This document shows, piece by piece, positions 1 through 8,477 of a stretch of DNA of 64,000 nucleotides. Positions within the stretch are counted from its first letter, which is position 1. The number at the start of each line of letters is the position of its first letter. The notes under the pieces are model-generated. The model saw only the letters and a program-made list of their open reading frames with translations. It was not told where the DNA came from and ran no database searches. This DNA is from DATMGU01 sp035555315. Its GTDB lineage: Bacteria; Pseudomonadota; Alphaproteobacteria; ATCC43930; CGMCC-115725. Location of the stretch: contig DATMGU010000019.1 in assembly GCA_035555315.1 (NCBI GenBank), forward strand, positions 19,702-83,701, in the 5' to 3' direction. The translations under genes were made by a program, and so were the position numbers.

Positions 1-66
1 CGGTTGATCGGGATCGTCGACCCCGGCGACATCCGGCATCGCCGTGGCGGAACTGCGTCTCGGCAT
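1..66 (-). CDS. Partial N-terminus of an unknown protein running off the left edge
   Basis: On the minus strand an ATG at 66 opens a 22-codon reading frame (begins MPRRSSATAMPDVAGVDD) that stays open to the window edge. A purine-rich AGGAG lies just upstream at about 73-77, at a spacing that favours this ATG over the adjacent ATG at 69. The fragment is too short to assign to a family. It would be divergent from the rhodanese gene. The call rests only on the ribosome binding site and the open frame, so it could be spurious. Confidence 0.3.
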   Translation of the reverse strand, partial: MPRRSSATAMPDVAGVDDPDQP

Positions 67-100
67 CATGTCTCCTGACCCAAACCCGACCGATTTAGCA

Positions 101-136
101 CCGGTGAAACTGGTCCGGTCAAGCCGGTGAAACTGG
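101..136. repeat. 13-bp direct repeat upstream of the rhodanese gene
   Basis: CCGGTGAAACTGG occurs at 101-113 and again at 124-136, a period of 23 bp (about two helical turns). It lies in the short region between the left-edge minus-strand frame and the rhodanese gene, so it may be a tandem operator. No promoter hexamers are clear. Function is inference. Confidence 0.45.
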
Positions 137-198
137 CCCTATCGGCGGGGCCGCTTCGTCCGCATCATGCCGCCGGTTGTTCCTTGGAGATCCCGCGC

Positions 199-642
199 AT
201 GTCAGTTCTAGCCGCCCCGAAACCATCACAGGTGCTGGCCACCCTCGCCGCCTCGCCGGAGCGCGCCCGCGAACATTTCGCGGCGAAGCTGTCGGTCGAA
301 ACCGATTCCGCGGATGTCGCGGCCGACCTCAAACACGGGGTGACGGGCTTCGTCGTCGTCGATGTGCGCAGCGCCTCGGCCTATGCCGACCGGCATATCC
401 TGGGGGCGCTCAGCCTGCCGAGGCCGACCATCGACGCGGCCAGCACAGCCGGCCTGTCGCGCGACGACGTTATCGTCGCCTATTGCTGGGGCCCCGGCTG
501 CAACGGTGCCACCAAGGCGGCGATCCAATTCGCCGCGCTGGGGTTCCGGGTCAAGGAGCTGATCGGCGGCATAGAATACTGGGTGCGCGAAGGCTATGCC
601 ACGGAAGGGCGCCGCATGGAGGAGCCGTTCCGGCCGGGCTAA
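199..642 (+). CDS. Rhodanese-like domain protein (single domain)
   Basis: A 147-residue cytoplasmic protein with one rhodanese fold, of the type that carries sulfane sulfur on an active-site cysteine. The central motif VVVDVRSASAYADRHILGA (about residues 54-72) is the usual rhodanese beta-strand and helix. The active loop reads YCWGPGCNGATKAA (about 95-108), with the catalytic Cys followed by a second Cys, a variant seen in single-domain bacterial rhodaneses. The start at 199 is chosen because GGAG sits at 186-189 with good spacing; a longer in-frame start at 127 has no such site. It stands alone, convergent with the SDR gene downstream. The physiological sulfur donor and acceptor are unknown. 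Confidence 0.85.
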   Translation: MSVLAAPKPSQVLATLAASPERAREHFAAKLSVETDSADVAADLKHGVTGFVVVDVRSASAYADRHILGALSLPRPTIDAASTAGLSRDDVIVAYCWGPGCNGATKAAIQFAALGFRVKELIGGIEYWVREGYATEGRRMEEPFRPG

Positions 643-663
643 TTTCTGACGACATTTGGTGTT

Positions 664-1452
664 CTAAAGACTGCTCACCAGATGCCCGCCATCGACCGGG
701 ATGACGCTGCCGGTCATATAGCGCGACGCGTCGGAGGCCAGCAACAGCAGCACGCCGTCCAGATCCTCCGGCCTGCCGAGGCGGCGCTGCGGGATGCGCT
801 TTATCATCGCCTCCCCCGCCGGGGTGGCGAAGAACGCCTCGTTGATCTCGGTTTCGATATAGCCGGGGGCGATCGCGTTGACGCGGATCTGATGGCGCGC
901 GAGTTCCAGCGCCATCGCCTTGGTCAGATGCGCCAGCCCGGCCTTCGAGGCGGCATAGGCCGAGAGCTGGTTGGCGACACGCTCCGCGGTCACCGAGGCG
1001 ATGTTGATGATGCTGCCGCCCGTGCCCGCGGCGATCATGCCGCGCGCCACGGCACGGGACATGAGCCAGGCGCCCTTGAGGTTGGTATCGAGGATGCGAT
1101 CCCAATCCGCCTCGGCCAGATCGATCGCGGGCGCCGTCGTCGCCACCCCCGAATTATTAACCAGCACGCGGATCGGGCCGAGCGCGGCGGTCACCCGTGC
1201 GACCGCCGCGTCGATACTGGCGGCATCGGTCACGTCGAGCGCCACCGGCAACGCGGTGCCACCTTCCGCCCGGATCTCGGCTGCCAGCACCTCCAGCCGA
1301 TCGGTCCGGCGGGCGCCCAATGCCACGGCGGCCCCGGCGCGCGCCAGGGTCCGGGCGAAATGCCGGCCGAGGCCGCTCGACGCGCCGGTGACCAGGGCGA
1401 CGCCGCCCTCCGGCCGCGAGCGGTCGGAGGGCGTGCCGGCAGGGGCGGTCAT
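664..1452 (-). CDS. SDR family NAD(P)-dependent oxidoreductase
   Basis: A 262-residue classical short-chain dehydrogenase/reductase. The cofactor motif TGASSGLG is near residues 22-29, NNSG is present in the middle, and the catalytic Ser...Tyr-x-x-x-Lys set is seen in IASVTAERVANQLSAYAASKAG. The C-terminus MTGSVIPVDGGHLV is typical of 3-oxoacyl-ACP-reductase-like SDRs. The start at 1452 is set by a 4-bp ATGA overlap with the stop of the upstream racemase/isomerase-type gene, implying translational coupling. It is the last gene of a minus-strand group that also holds RidA, a D-amino-acid dehydrogenase and an Asp/Glu-racemase-type protein, so it may reduce or oxidise a 2-hydroxy or oxo acid. 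The substrate cannot be read from the sequence. Confidence 0.85.
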   Translation of the reverse strand: MTAPAGTPSDRSRPEGGVALVTGASSGLGRHFARTLARAGAAVALGARRTDRLEVLAAEIRAEGGTALPVALDVTDAASIDAAVARVTAALGPIRVLVNNSGVATTAPAIDLAEADWDRILDTNLKGAWLMSRAVARGMIAAGTGGSIINIASVTAERVANQLSAYAASKAGLAHLTKAMALELARHQIRVNAIAPGYIETEINEAFFATPAGEAMIKRIPQRRLGRPEDLDGVLLLLASDASRYMTGSVIPVDGGHLVSSL

Positions 1453-2225
1453 AGCCGCATCAACCGGCCCAGCCCGGTGATCGGCTCGGCATAGCCCGCC
1501 AGCCGCAGGCAATGCCAGGCGAGCGCATGGTTGCTCGAGGTCACCGGCTTGCCAATGCGCGCCTCCAGCTTTTCGATCAGCCCGACCGTGCGCAGGCTGG
1601 TGCAGGAGACGAACACCGCGTCGACATCGTCGCGCGCGCCGATCTCGCCGACCGCCGCCTCGATCGACGCGGCCGAGATGCGCGCCACCTCGTTATCCTG
1701 TTCGTGATTGAACGAGGCCATCACCGGCACCGCCAAGCCGCGCGCCTCGATATACTCGCGCATCATCCGGTTGATCCGGTCGACATAGGGTGTCAGCAGG
1801 GCGATGCGCCGGGCACCCAGCGCCTTCAGCCCGGCGATGCCGGCGGTGATCGGGGTGGTGCAGGCGATGCCGGGCCGCGCCTCGCGGATCCGCGCGAACA
1901 CCGCCTCCTCGCCGATCACCATGGCGCCGGAGGTGCAGGCGAAGGCGATCACGTCGAGCCGCTCGCCCGGGCGGATCACACCGGTCGCGTCGGCGATCCC
2001 GACCTCCATCTCGCGCAGCGTCTCGGGCGTGATGGTCGCGGAGTTCATGATGCGGCTCTCGTAGAACGCCACCCCGTCGAGCCGCAGCATCTGTCGCCAT
2101 TCATGCTCGATGGTGTGATCGGTCGCCAGCACGATGAGGCCGATGGCGGCGCGATGCGCGATACCGTCATCCAGGGTAAACGGGAGAGGTCCCAGGCTGA
2201 GGGTGTCCGTATCGAGTAGCGCCAT
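1449..2225 (-). CDS. Maleate cis-trans isomerase / Asp-Glu racemase superfamily protein
   Basis: A 258-residue protein of the aspartate/glutamate racemase superfamily, closest in pattern to maleate isomerase and arylmalonate decarboxylase-like (Amdase) proteins. Two conserved cysteine motifs are visible: AFACTSGAM (Cys97) and VSCTSLRT (Cys208). They are in the right places for the pair of catalytic cysteines that make this fold a two-base isomerase or racemase. The start at 2225 is chosen for a strong GGGAGGAG site just upstream on the minus strand; the longer frame from 2270 lacks one. It lies between a DadA-type dehydrogenase and an SDR with which it overlaps. Isomerisation of a dicarboxylate or racemisation of an amino acid derivative is possible; the substrate is unresolved. 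Confidence 0.8.
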   Translation of the reverse strand: MALLDTDTLSLGPLPFTLDDGIAHRAAIGLIVLATDHTIEHEWRQMLRLDGVAFYESRIMNSATITPETLREMEVGIADATGVIRPGERLDVIAFACTSGAMVIGEEAVFARIREARPGIACTTPITAGIAGLKALGARRIALLTPYVDRINRMMREYIEARGLAVPVMASFNHEQDNEVARISAASIEAAVGEIGARDDVDAVFVSCTSLRTVGLIEKLEARIGKPVTSSNHALAWHCLRLAGYAEPITGLGRLMRL

Positions 2226-2298
2226 GGTCGGTCTCCTCCCTAAAGCAATCGCCCCCTCTCCAAATCGCAAAGCGGGGATGACGATGGTAGAGTGCGCC

Positions 2299-3549
2299 TT
2301 ATGCCTGCCCGTAGACCATCCCGGCGAGATCGATCGCGGGCTTGCGGCCGGCGATCAAATCCGCGGTGACGCGGGCCGAGCCGCAGGACATGGTCCAGCC
2401 CATATGGCCGTGCCCGGTGTTGAGATAAAGGTTGCGCTGCCGGCCCCGGCCGAAGATCGGCGTGCCTTCCGGCGTCATCGGGCGGAGCCCCGCCCAGTAT
2501 GTGGCCTTGTCGTAGTCGCCGCCATTCGGGAACAGCGCCTTGGCCGCGTCCAGCATGGTCTTGAAATTCTCCGGCCGGTGGCTGGTATCGTAGCCGGCGA
2601 ATTCGGCGACCGCGGTGAGGCGCAGCCGGTCGCCCATGCGGGCGAAGGCGACCAGATTATTCTCGTCGACACCGCCGATCGACGGCGCACCGTTCCGGCC
2701 GCCGATCGGCACCGTCGCCGAATAGCCCTTGACCGGATAGATCGGCAGGGTGAGGCCGAGTTTGCGGCCGATGATCGCCGATTGGACGCCGAGCGCCAGG
2801 ACGAAGACATCGCCCTCGACCGGTCCCTTGTCCGTCAGCACCCGCTGCAGCGTATCGCCCTCCGTATCGAAGCCGGTGATCCTCGTGTCGAGGCGGAACT
2901 CGACGCCGAGCGCCCGGCATTTCTCGGCCAGGCCCAGCGTGAACATATTGGCATCGCCGCTTTCGTCGTCCGGGCAGAAGATCGCCCCGGCGATCGTGTC
3001 GCGCGCATCGGCCAGCGCCGGCTCGACCCGGACGACGCCGTCGGTGTCGAGGATCTCCATCCTCTGCCCGTTATCCCGCAGCACCGCCATGTTGGTTTGG
3101 CCACGGGCAAAGGCGGCGGCGTCACGATAGAGGTAGAGCAAGCCGCCGGCGCGGCCGTCATAGGCGATGCCGGTCTCCGCCACCAACTCCCGCAGCGCGT
3201 GCTGGGAATAGACGCAGAGGCCCAGCTTGCGGGTGGTATTGCGCCGCGACTTCTCGGCTGTGCAGTTGCGCAGGAATTTGAGGCACCAGGACCACATCCT
3301 GGGATCGGCGCTGAGCTTGAGGCGCAGCGCCTGGTCGTCGCGGAACAGCGAGCGCCACAGGATGCCCGGCGCCCGGGGCGACGCCCAGGTATAGGCGTGG
3401 CCGGGGGCGACCAGCCCCGCATTGGCGAAGCTGGTCTCGTTCGCCGGCACCGGCTGCCGGTCGATCACCGTGACCTGATGACCGTCCTTGGCCAGGGCGT
3501 AGGCGGTGGTGACACCGATCACGCCGCTGCCCAGTACCACCGCCCGCAT
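2299..3549 (-). CDS. dadA: D-amino acid dehydrogenase (DadA family, FAD-dependent)
   Basis: A 416-residue flavoprotein that oxidatively deaminates D-amino acids to 2-oxo acids, passing electrons to the respiratory chain from the inner face of the membrane. The FAD-binding GSGVIGVTTAYALAKDGH opens the protein (residues 8-25). The C-terminal NTGHGHMGWTMSCGSARVTA is the characteristic DadA/DAO end motif. Length matches the family (about 416-432). A RidA-family gene starts upstream on the same strand with only 16 bp between them. This is a sensible pairing because DadA-type enzymes release reactive imines that RidA hydrolyses. The alanine racemase normally linked to dadA in enterics is not here; a maleate-isomerase/racemase-type gene follows instead. 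Confidence 0.88.
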   Translation of the reverse strand: MRAVVLGSGVIGVTTAYALAKDGHQVTVIDRQPVPANETSFANAGLVAPGHAYTWASPRAPGILWRSLFRDDQALRLKLSADPRMWSWCLKFLRNCTAEKSRRNTTRKLGLCVYSQHALRELVAETGIAYDGRAGGLLYLYRDAAAFARGQTNMAVLRDNGQRMEILDTDGVVRVEPALADARDTIAGAIFCPDDESGDANMFTLGLAEKCRALGVEFRLDTRITGFDTEGDTLQRVLTDKGPVEGDVFVLALGVQSAIIGRKLGLTLPIYPVKGYSATVPIGGRNGAPSIGGVDENNLVAFARMGDRLRLTAVAEFAGYDTSHRPENFKTMLDAAKALFPNGGDYDKATYWAGLRPMTPEGTPIFGRGRQRNLYLNTGHGHMGWTMSCGSARVTADLIAGRKPAIDLAGMVYGQA

Positions 3550-3565
3550 AGTGTGACCCTCGTCG

Positions 3566-3916
3566 TCAGATCGCGGCGATACCGCCGATTTCGACCAGGT
3601 ATTTCGGCGTCGCGAGCTTGCTCTCGACGCAGGCCCGGCAGGGCGTGTTCCCCTTCGGCACCCAGGCGTCGTAGACCGCGTTCATCTCGGCGAAATACTT
3701 CATGTCCGTCAGCCAGATCTGGATCGTCAGCAGCTTGGTCTTGTCGGTGCCGGCCTCGGCCAGGATCGAATCGATCGTCGCCAGAATCTGCTTGGTCTGC
3801 CCGGCGATATCGACGCTCGGATCCTCCGCCACCTGGCCCGCCAGATAGACGGTGTCGCCATAAACCGACGCCCCGCTCAGCCGTACACCCGGACGCAGCC
3901 GCTTGATTTCCGCCAT
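3566..3916 (-). CDS. RidA/YjgF/TdcF family enamine/imine deaminase
   Basis: A 116-residue RidA-superfamily protein, expected to form a trimer that hydrolyses 2-aminoacrylate-like imines. Family landmarks are GDTVYLAGQVAED near the N-terminus, DIAGQTKQILATIDSILAEAGTD in the middle, and CRACVESKLATPKYLVEI near the end. The last resembles the RidA R-x-x-V/C-E-x-x-x-L substrate loop, with the arginine retained in CRACVE. The start at 3916 gives the normal N-terminus; the frame continues upstream to 4021 without family similarity. It precedes dadA in what looks like a short operon. The D-amino-acid context suggests imine quenching; some members of this subgroup have other hydrolytic roles. Confidence 0.85.
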   Translation of the reverse strand: MAEIKRLRPGVRLSGASVYGDTVYLAGQVAEDPSVDIAGQTKQILATIDSILAEAGTDKTKLLTIQIWLTDMKYFAEMNAVYDAWVPKGNTPCRACVESKLATPKYLVEIGGIAAI

Positions 3917-4053
3917 TCGTAAAACCCCATCCCTATGAAAATCGAGAGCGGGACGGTAAGCCGGCGCGGGGGGCGATGTCGAGGCGTCTGCTGCATCGAA
4001 ATGCTGAAAACCCCTCTCCACCCTCGACTGCTGGGCGGAGGAGCCGTTGACCG

Positions 4054-6471
4054 TTACTCCTTGGCCGACCAGCGCCAGTCGCGGATCTCGGGCATGTCCT
4101 CGCCGCGCTGGGCGATATGCTGGCGATGCTCGATCAGCTTGTCGCGCATCTGCTGCTTGATATAGCCCGCCACATCGCCGAGGCCGGGCACCCGGTCGAC
4201 CACGTCCTGCACGAGATGGAACCGGTCGAGATCGTTCAGCACCACCATGTCGAACGGCGTGGTCGTGGTGCCTTCCTCCTTATAGCCCCGCACATGCAGA
4301 TTGCCGTGATTGGTCCGGCGATAGGTCAGCCGGTGGATCAGCCAGGGATAGCCGTGAAAGGCGAAGATGACCGGACGGTCGGTCGTGAAGATCGCGTCGA
4401 AATCCCGGTCGACGAGGCCGTGCGGATGCTCCTCGCGCGGCTGCAGCGTCATAAGGTCGACGATATTCACCACGCGCACCTTGAGATCGGGCAGCAGCAG
4501 GCGCAGCAGATCGACCGCCGCCAGGGTCTCCAGCGTCGGCACGTCCCCGGCGCAGGCCATCACCACATCGGGAGCCGAGCCGTAATCGCTGCTGGCCCAG
4601 CGCCAGATGCCGATCCCCGCCGTGCAATGCTTGACCGCGTCGTCCATGCCCAACCATTGCGGACTGGGCTGCTTGCCGGCGACGACGACGTTGATGTGGT
4701 TCCGGCTGCGCAAGCACTGGTCCATGACGAACAGCAGGCAATTGGCGTCGGGCGGCAGATAGACGCCGACCACCTCCGATTTCTTGTTCATGACATGGTC
4801 GATGAAGCCCGGATCCTGATGGCTGAAGCCGTTATGGTCCTGTCGCCAGACATGCGAGGTCAGCAGGTAGTTGAGCGAGGCGATGGGCCGGCGCCAGGGG
4901 ATGCGGTTGATGGTTTCCAGCCATTTGGCGTGCTGGTTGAACATCGAATCGACGATGTGGATGAACGCCTCGTAGCACGAGAACACGCCATGCCGCCCGG
5001 TCAGCAGATAGCCTTCGAGCCACCCCTGGCAGTTGTGCTCGCTCAACACCTCCATCACCCGTCCATCGGGGGCCAGGTGATCGTCGCCGTCGAGCCGCTT
5101 CGCCATCCAGGCGCGATCGGTCGCCTCGAACACGGCGCCGAGCCGGTTCGACGCGGTTTCGTCCGGGCCGACGATGCGGAAATTACGCGTCTCGGCGGTC
5201 AGCCGCAGAATATCCCGCAGGTAGCCGCCCAAGACACGCGTCGCCTCCGCGTCCTCGGCCCCGGGCTTCGCGACATCGACCGCGTAATCCCGAATGTCGG
5301 GCAGGCGCAGCAGCGTGAGGGCGGCGCCGCCATTGGTATGCGGGTTGGCCCCCATGCGGCGGTCCCCTCGCGGAGCCAAGGCCGCCAGCTCAGGCACCAG
5401 CCGGCCCACCTCGTCGAACAGCTCCTCCGGCCGATAGCTTTTCAGCCATTGCTCCAATTGCTTCAGATGGGCAGGGTTCTTGAACACCCCGTCGAGCGGC
5501 ACTTGGTGGGAGCGCCAGGTGCCCTCGGTCGGCAAGCCGTCGACCTCCTTGGGGCCGGTCCAGCCCTTGGGCGAGCGCAGCACGATCATCGGCCAGCGCG
5601 GCCGTGCCGCGACACCCGTTTCACGCGCCTGGCGCTGGATCGCGTGGATGCGCGCGATCGCCTGTTCCAGCGCCGCGGCCATGCGCTGATGCATGATCTC
5701 GGGATCGGAGCCCTCGACATAGATCGGCTCGTGGCCATAGCCGATCATCAGGCTGCCCAACTCCTCCGGCTCGATCCGGGCCAGCACGGTCGGATTGGCG
5801 ATCTTGTAGCCGTTGAGGTGCAGGATTGGCAGCACCGCGCCATCGGTGATCGGGTTGAGGAACTTGTTGGAATGCCAGGACGCCGCGAGCGGCCCGGTTT
5901 CCGCCTCGCCGTCGCCGATGACGCAGGTGACGATCAAATCCGGATTGTCGAACGCCGCGCCATAGGCATGCGACAGGCAATAGCCCAGTTCGCCGCCCTC
6001 GTTGATCGAGCCGGGCGTCTCCGGCGCCACATGGCTGGGGATGCCGCCCGGAAACGAGAATTGCTTGAACAGCCGCTGCAACCCGGCGATATCGCGTGAG
6101 ATCTCCGGATAGACCTCGGTATAGGTGCCTTCCAGATAGGTATTCGCGACCAGCCCCGGGCCGCCATGGCCGGGACCGGTGACGTAGACGATGTTCAGGT
6201 CCTGCTGCTTGATCAGCCGGTTCAGATGCGCATAGAGGAAGTTCAGTCCCGGCGTGGTGCCCCAATGGCCGAGCAGCCGGGGCTTCACGTCATCGAGCGT
6301 CAGCGGACGGCGCAGCAACGGGTTGTCGAGCAGGTAGATCTGGCCGATCGACAGGTAATTGGCGGCCCGCCAATAGGCGTGGATCAGCCGAAGCTCTTCG
6401 GAAGAGAGCGGCTTGGCTGAAGACTGCTCGGTCGAGTACGGAGCGTACGGCTTGGTGCTGACGGCTGCCAT
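4054..6471 (-). CDS. xfp: Phosphoketolase (xylulose-5-P / fructose-6-P), TPP-dependent
   Basis: An 805-residue thiamine-diphosphate enzyme of the XFP family that splits xylulose-5-phosphate (and often fructose-6-phosphate) with phosphate to acetyl-phosphate plus glyceraldehyde-3-phosphate (or erythrose-4-phosphate). Recognisable segments are YLLDNPLLRRPL and GHWGTTPGLNFLYAHLNRL near the N-terminus, VTGPGHGGPG, the TPP/Mg motif GDGEAETGPLAASWHSNKF, and SPKGWTGPKEVDGLP. The C-terminal half has WRQDHNGFSHQDPGF. The length is normal. It is transcribed away from the acetate kinase gene with 166 bp between the starts, so the two-gene phosphoketolase-acetate route is complete here. The polyol/xylulokinase operon further right could supply its substrate. 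Confidence 0.95.
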   Translation of the reverse strand: MAAVSTKPYAPYSTEQSSAKPLSSEELRLIHAYWRAANYLSIGQIYLLDNPLLRRPLTLDDVKPRLLGHWGTTPGLNFLYAHLNRLIKQQDLNIVYVTGPGHGGPGLVANTYLEGTYTEVYPEISRDIAGLQRLFKQFSFPGGIPSHVAPETPGSINEGGELGYCLSHAYGAAFDNPDLIVTCVIGDGEAETGPLAASWHSNKFLNPITDGAVLPILHLNGYKIANPTVLARIEPEELGSLMIGYGHEPIYVEGSDPEIMHQRMAAALEQAIARIHAIQRQARETGVAARPRWPMIVLRSPKGWTGPKEVDGLPTEGTWRSHQVPLDGVFKNPAHLKQLEQWLKSYRPEELFDEVGRLVPELAALAPRGDRRMGANPHTNGGAALTLLRLPDIRDYAVDVAKPGAEDAEATRVLGGYLRDILRLTAETRNFRIVGPDETASNRLGAVFEATDRAWMAKRLDGDDHLAPDGRVMEVLSEHNCQGWLEGYLLTGRHGVFSCYEAFIHIVDSMFNQHAKWLETINRIPWRRPIASLNYLLTSHVWRQDHNGFSHQDPGFIDHVMNKKSEVVGVYLPPDANCLLFVMDQCLRSRNHINVVVAGKQPSPQWLGMDDAVKHCTAGIGIWRWASSDYGSAPDVVMACAGDVPTLETLAAVDLLRLLLPDLKVRVVNIVDLMTLQPREEHPHGLVDRDFDAIFTTDRPVIFAFHGYPWLIHRLTYRRTNHGNLHVRGYKEEGTTTTPFDMVVLNDLDRFHLVQDVVDRVPGLGDVAGYIKQQMRDKLIEHRQHIAQRGEDMPEIRDWRWSAKE

Positions 6472-6637
6472 GGCTTTCTCCAGCAGTGTGGCCCGCTTGA
6501 GCGTCTGGGCTCTGGGAAATGACGTGTCATCCGGTTAACGCCGTCACGACGCATCCGGCACGATCAAATGTCTCCCCGCGCCGAATTTGCGACGGAACCG
6601 TTTGCCCTATCGAAAGCGTGGCACCCGGAGACCCCAA
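6472..6637. promoter_or_regulatory. Divergent xfp/ackA control region with a 12-bp palindrome
   Basis: This 166-bp space separates the divergent starts of xfp and ackA and must carry both promoters. ATGACGTGTCAT at 6519-6530 is a dyad (ATGAC-GT-GTCAT) that could bind a regulator of both genes. The ackA start is preceded by GGAGA a few bases before the ATG. No confident -10/-35 pair was identified. Confidence 0.4.
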
Positions 6638-7834
6638 ATGACTGACCGAATCCTGACGGTGAACGCCGGCTCGTCGAGCGTGAAGTTCGCGGTTTTCGAG
6701 GCACGGGATGTGTCGACGCCGGTCCTGAAGGGCCAGATCGACGGCATCGGCGCGGCACCCCGTCTTTCGGTGGTGGATCGCGACGGCAAATCGATCGCCG
6801 ACAAATCCTGGTCCAAAGATGCCGGGCACGGTCCCGACGACTTCCTGGATGAACTGCTGAAATGGGTCGAGGAACACCCAGCGGATATAGTGGTGGCCGC
6901 GGGGCATCGGGTGGTGCATGGCGGCGGCACCTTCACCGCCCCGGTGCGGATCGATGAAGCCGTGCTGCGGGCGTTGGAGCGGCTCACGCCGCTGGCCCCG
7001 CTGCATCAGCCGCGGAACCTGGCGCCGATCCATGCCTTGCGCCGGTTACGATCCGACTTACCGCAGGTCGCCTCCTTCGACACCGCGTTTCACCGCACCA
7101 TGCCGGATGTCGCGACCCGCCTGGCCCTGCCCCGGTCGCTCACCGATCAGGGCATCCGCCGCTATGGCTTTCACGGGTTGTCCTACGAATACATCGCCGG
7201 CACGCTGGCCCGCTACGATCCGGCGCTGGCCGCCGGCCGCGTCGTCGTCGCCCATCTGGGCAACGGCGCCAGCCTTTGCGCGCTTAAGGCCGGCAAGAGC
7301 GTCGACACCACCATGAGCTTCACCACCCTCGACGGGCTGGTGATGGGCACGCGCAGCGGCGCCCTCGATCCCGGCGTGCTGCTCTATCTGCTGCAGGCCA
7401 AGGGCCTGTCGCCGGCCGATCTGGAAGACCTGCTGTACCACCGCTCCGGCCTGCTCGGCGTGTCGGGGATCAGCGGCGATATGCGCGCGTTGGAGAAGAG
7501 CGACGATCCGGCGGCCGAGGAAGCGATCGAGCTCTTCGTCTTCCATGCCGCCCGCGAAATCGCCGCCATGGCGGCGAGCCTCGGCGGCCTAGACGGCATC
7601 GTCTTCACCGCCGGTATCGGCGAACATTCCCCGGAGATCCGTCGCCGGATCAGCGACCGCGCCGCCTGGCTGGGCGTGCGCTTCGACCAAACCGCCAACG
7701 CGACCGGCGGCCCTCGCCTCAGCACCGCCGACAGCCCGGTCAGCGTCTGGGTCATCCCGACCAACGAGGAGGCGATGCTCGCCCGGCATACGCTGGATGT
7801 CCTCTCGGCGGATATCCCATCAACGGGTTACTAG
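6638..7834 (+). CDS. ackA: Acetate kinase
   Basis: A 398-residue member of the acetate/propionate kinase family, which converts acetyl-phosphate plus ADP to acetate plus ATP in the cytoplasm. It starts TDRILTVNAGSSSVKFAVFE, the signature N-terminal motif. Other family segments follow: AGHRVVHGGGTF, ATRLALPRSLTDQGIRRYGFHG, VAHLGNGASLCALKAGKSVDTT, and FTAGIGEHSPEIRRRI near the end. The start at 6638 has a GGAGA site just upstream and matches the family N-terminus. Paired divergently with phosphoketolase, it completes acetyl-phosphate disposal; no phosphotransacetylase is seen in the window. Members of the family can also act on propionate or butyrate, but this context points to acetate. Confidence 0.95.
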   Translation: MTDRILTVNAGSSSVKFAVFEARDVSTPVLKGQIDGIGAAPRLSVVDRDGKSIADKSWSKDAGHGPDDFLDELLKWVEEHPADIVVAAGHRVVHGGGTFTAPVRIDEAVLRALERLTPLAPLHQPRNLAPIHALRRLRSDLPQVASFDTAFHRTMPDVATRLALPRSLTDQGIRRYGFHGLSYEYIAGTLARYDPALAAGRVVVAHLGNGASLCALKAGKSVDTTMSFTTLDGLVMGTRSGALDPGVLLYLLQAKGLSPADLEDLLYHRSGLLGVSGISGDMRALEKSDDPAAEEAIELFVFHAAREIAAMAASLGGLDGIVFTAGIGEHSPEIRRRISDRAAWLGVRFDQTANATGGPRLSTADSPVSVWVIPTNEEAMLARHTLDVLSADIPSTGY

Positions 7835-8002
7835 TATGACACGAGCGGGAGGCTAGCTCAGTCGATAATCCATCGATAAAATACTGTGTGTGCTCAATGA
7901 CTGCGCAGTAATAAACGGCCGATCGGATGGCTGAAATGGATGAAGCTCCCCAGCAGATGCTAGAGCGAATGGGCGAGGACAAGGTAAGACATCTGAGTTC
8001 GA

Positions 8003-8311
8003 ATGGGACTCGCAACCGTCTTAATTGGGCATGCTGCGCAATGGCTTGCGGAGATCGATGGCAGGCGCCGGCAGTCTCAGGAAGCAATTGCGACTGAACA
8101 GCTCTCGATCGCGCGTTCGGCTAAGGACGCAGCATGGGCATCTGCCGTCTCGGCGAAAGAATCCGCCACGCAAGCGAAGAAAGGAAACACAAGAGCGACC
8201 ATCGCACTTTGCCTTTCCTTCACAGCTCTCATCGTGGCTATAGGCGGGCTTTTGATTGCGCACTTCGATACATCGGGACCGTCGTCCCAAACAGCACCCA
8301 AGCAACCCTAG
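8003..8311 (+). CDS. Small protein with C-terminal membrane helix (probably the frameshifted remainder of a longer gene)
   Basis: A 102-residue open frame. The first half is charged and alanine-rich (QSQEAIATEQLSIARSAKDA and following), predicted helical or coiled-coil. It ends in a hydrophobic span TIALCLSFTALIVAIGGLLI (about residues 66-85) and a short polar tail, so it looks like a tail-anchored inner-membrane protein. There is no good ribosome binding site before 8005. An ATG at 7927 opens another frame (MAEMDEAPQQMLERMGEDKV) that runs past 8000, and joining the two by a one-base shift gives a sensible longer protein. I recognise the general helical-plus-anchor layout but no function. The region between ackA and the nitroreductase is otherwise empty. 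Confidence 0.45.
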   Translation: MGLATVLIGHAAQWLAEIDGRRRQSQEAIATEQLSIARSAKDAAWASAVSAKESATQAKKGNTRATIALCLSFTALIVAIGGLLIAHFDTSGPSSQTAPKQP

Positions 8312-8477
8312 GTCAGCTAATCTACCGGGCTCGGCTATCTTTTATTTAGGAACACAATACAGATTTTTCGCGCACCCTCATCAGCCCATGCACGGTGATC
8401 AACTCGAACACCCGACATCAACAGACCGCCCAGAATACGCTAGGCTCCCTTCGAAACTGGGATGGAGCCGCCTTGCG

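Noticed and set aside
4117..6099. 660-codon open frame on the plus strand opposite phosphoketolase
   Set aside because: It is the antisense shadow of a clear xfp gene in GC-rich DNA; its product has low-complexity H/R/D composition and no ribosome binding site.
7846..7870. tRNA-like D-arm motif TAGCTCAGTCGATA after ackA
   Set aside because: Only the 5' part of a tRNA is matched; there is no anticodon arm, T-arm or acceptor complement downstream. It may be a chance match or a tiny relic.
8256..8477. Upstream extension of the nitroreductase frame
   Set aside because: The extra 74 codons have no family similarity and start inside the small membrane-protein gene; the 8478 start gives the standard N-terminus.
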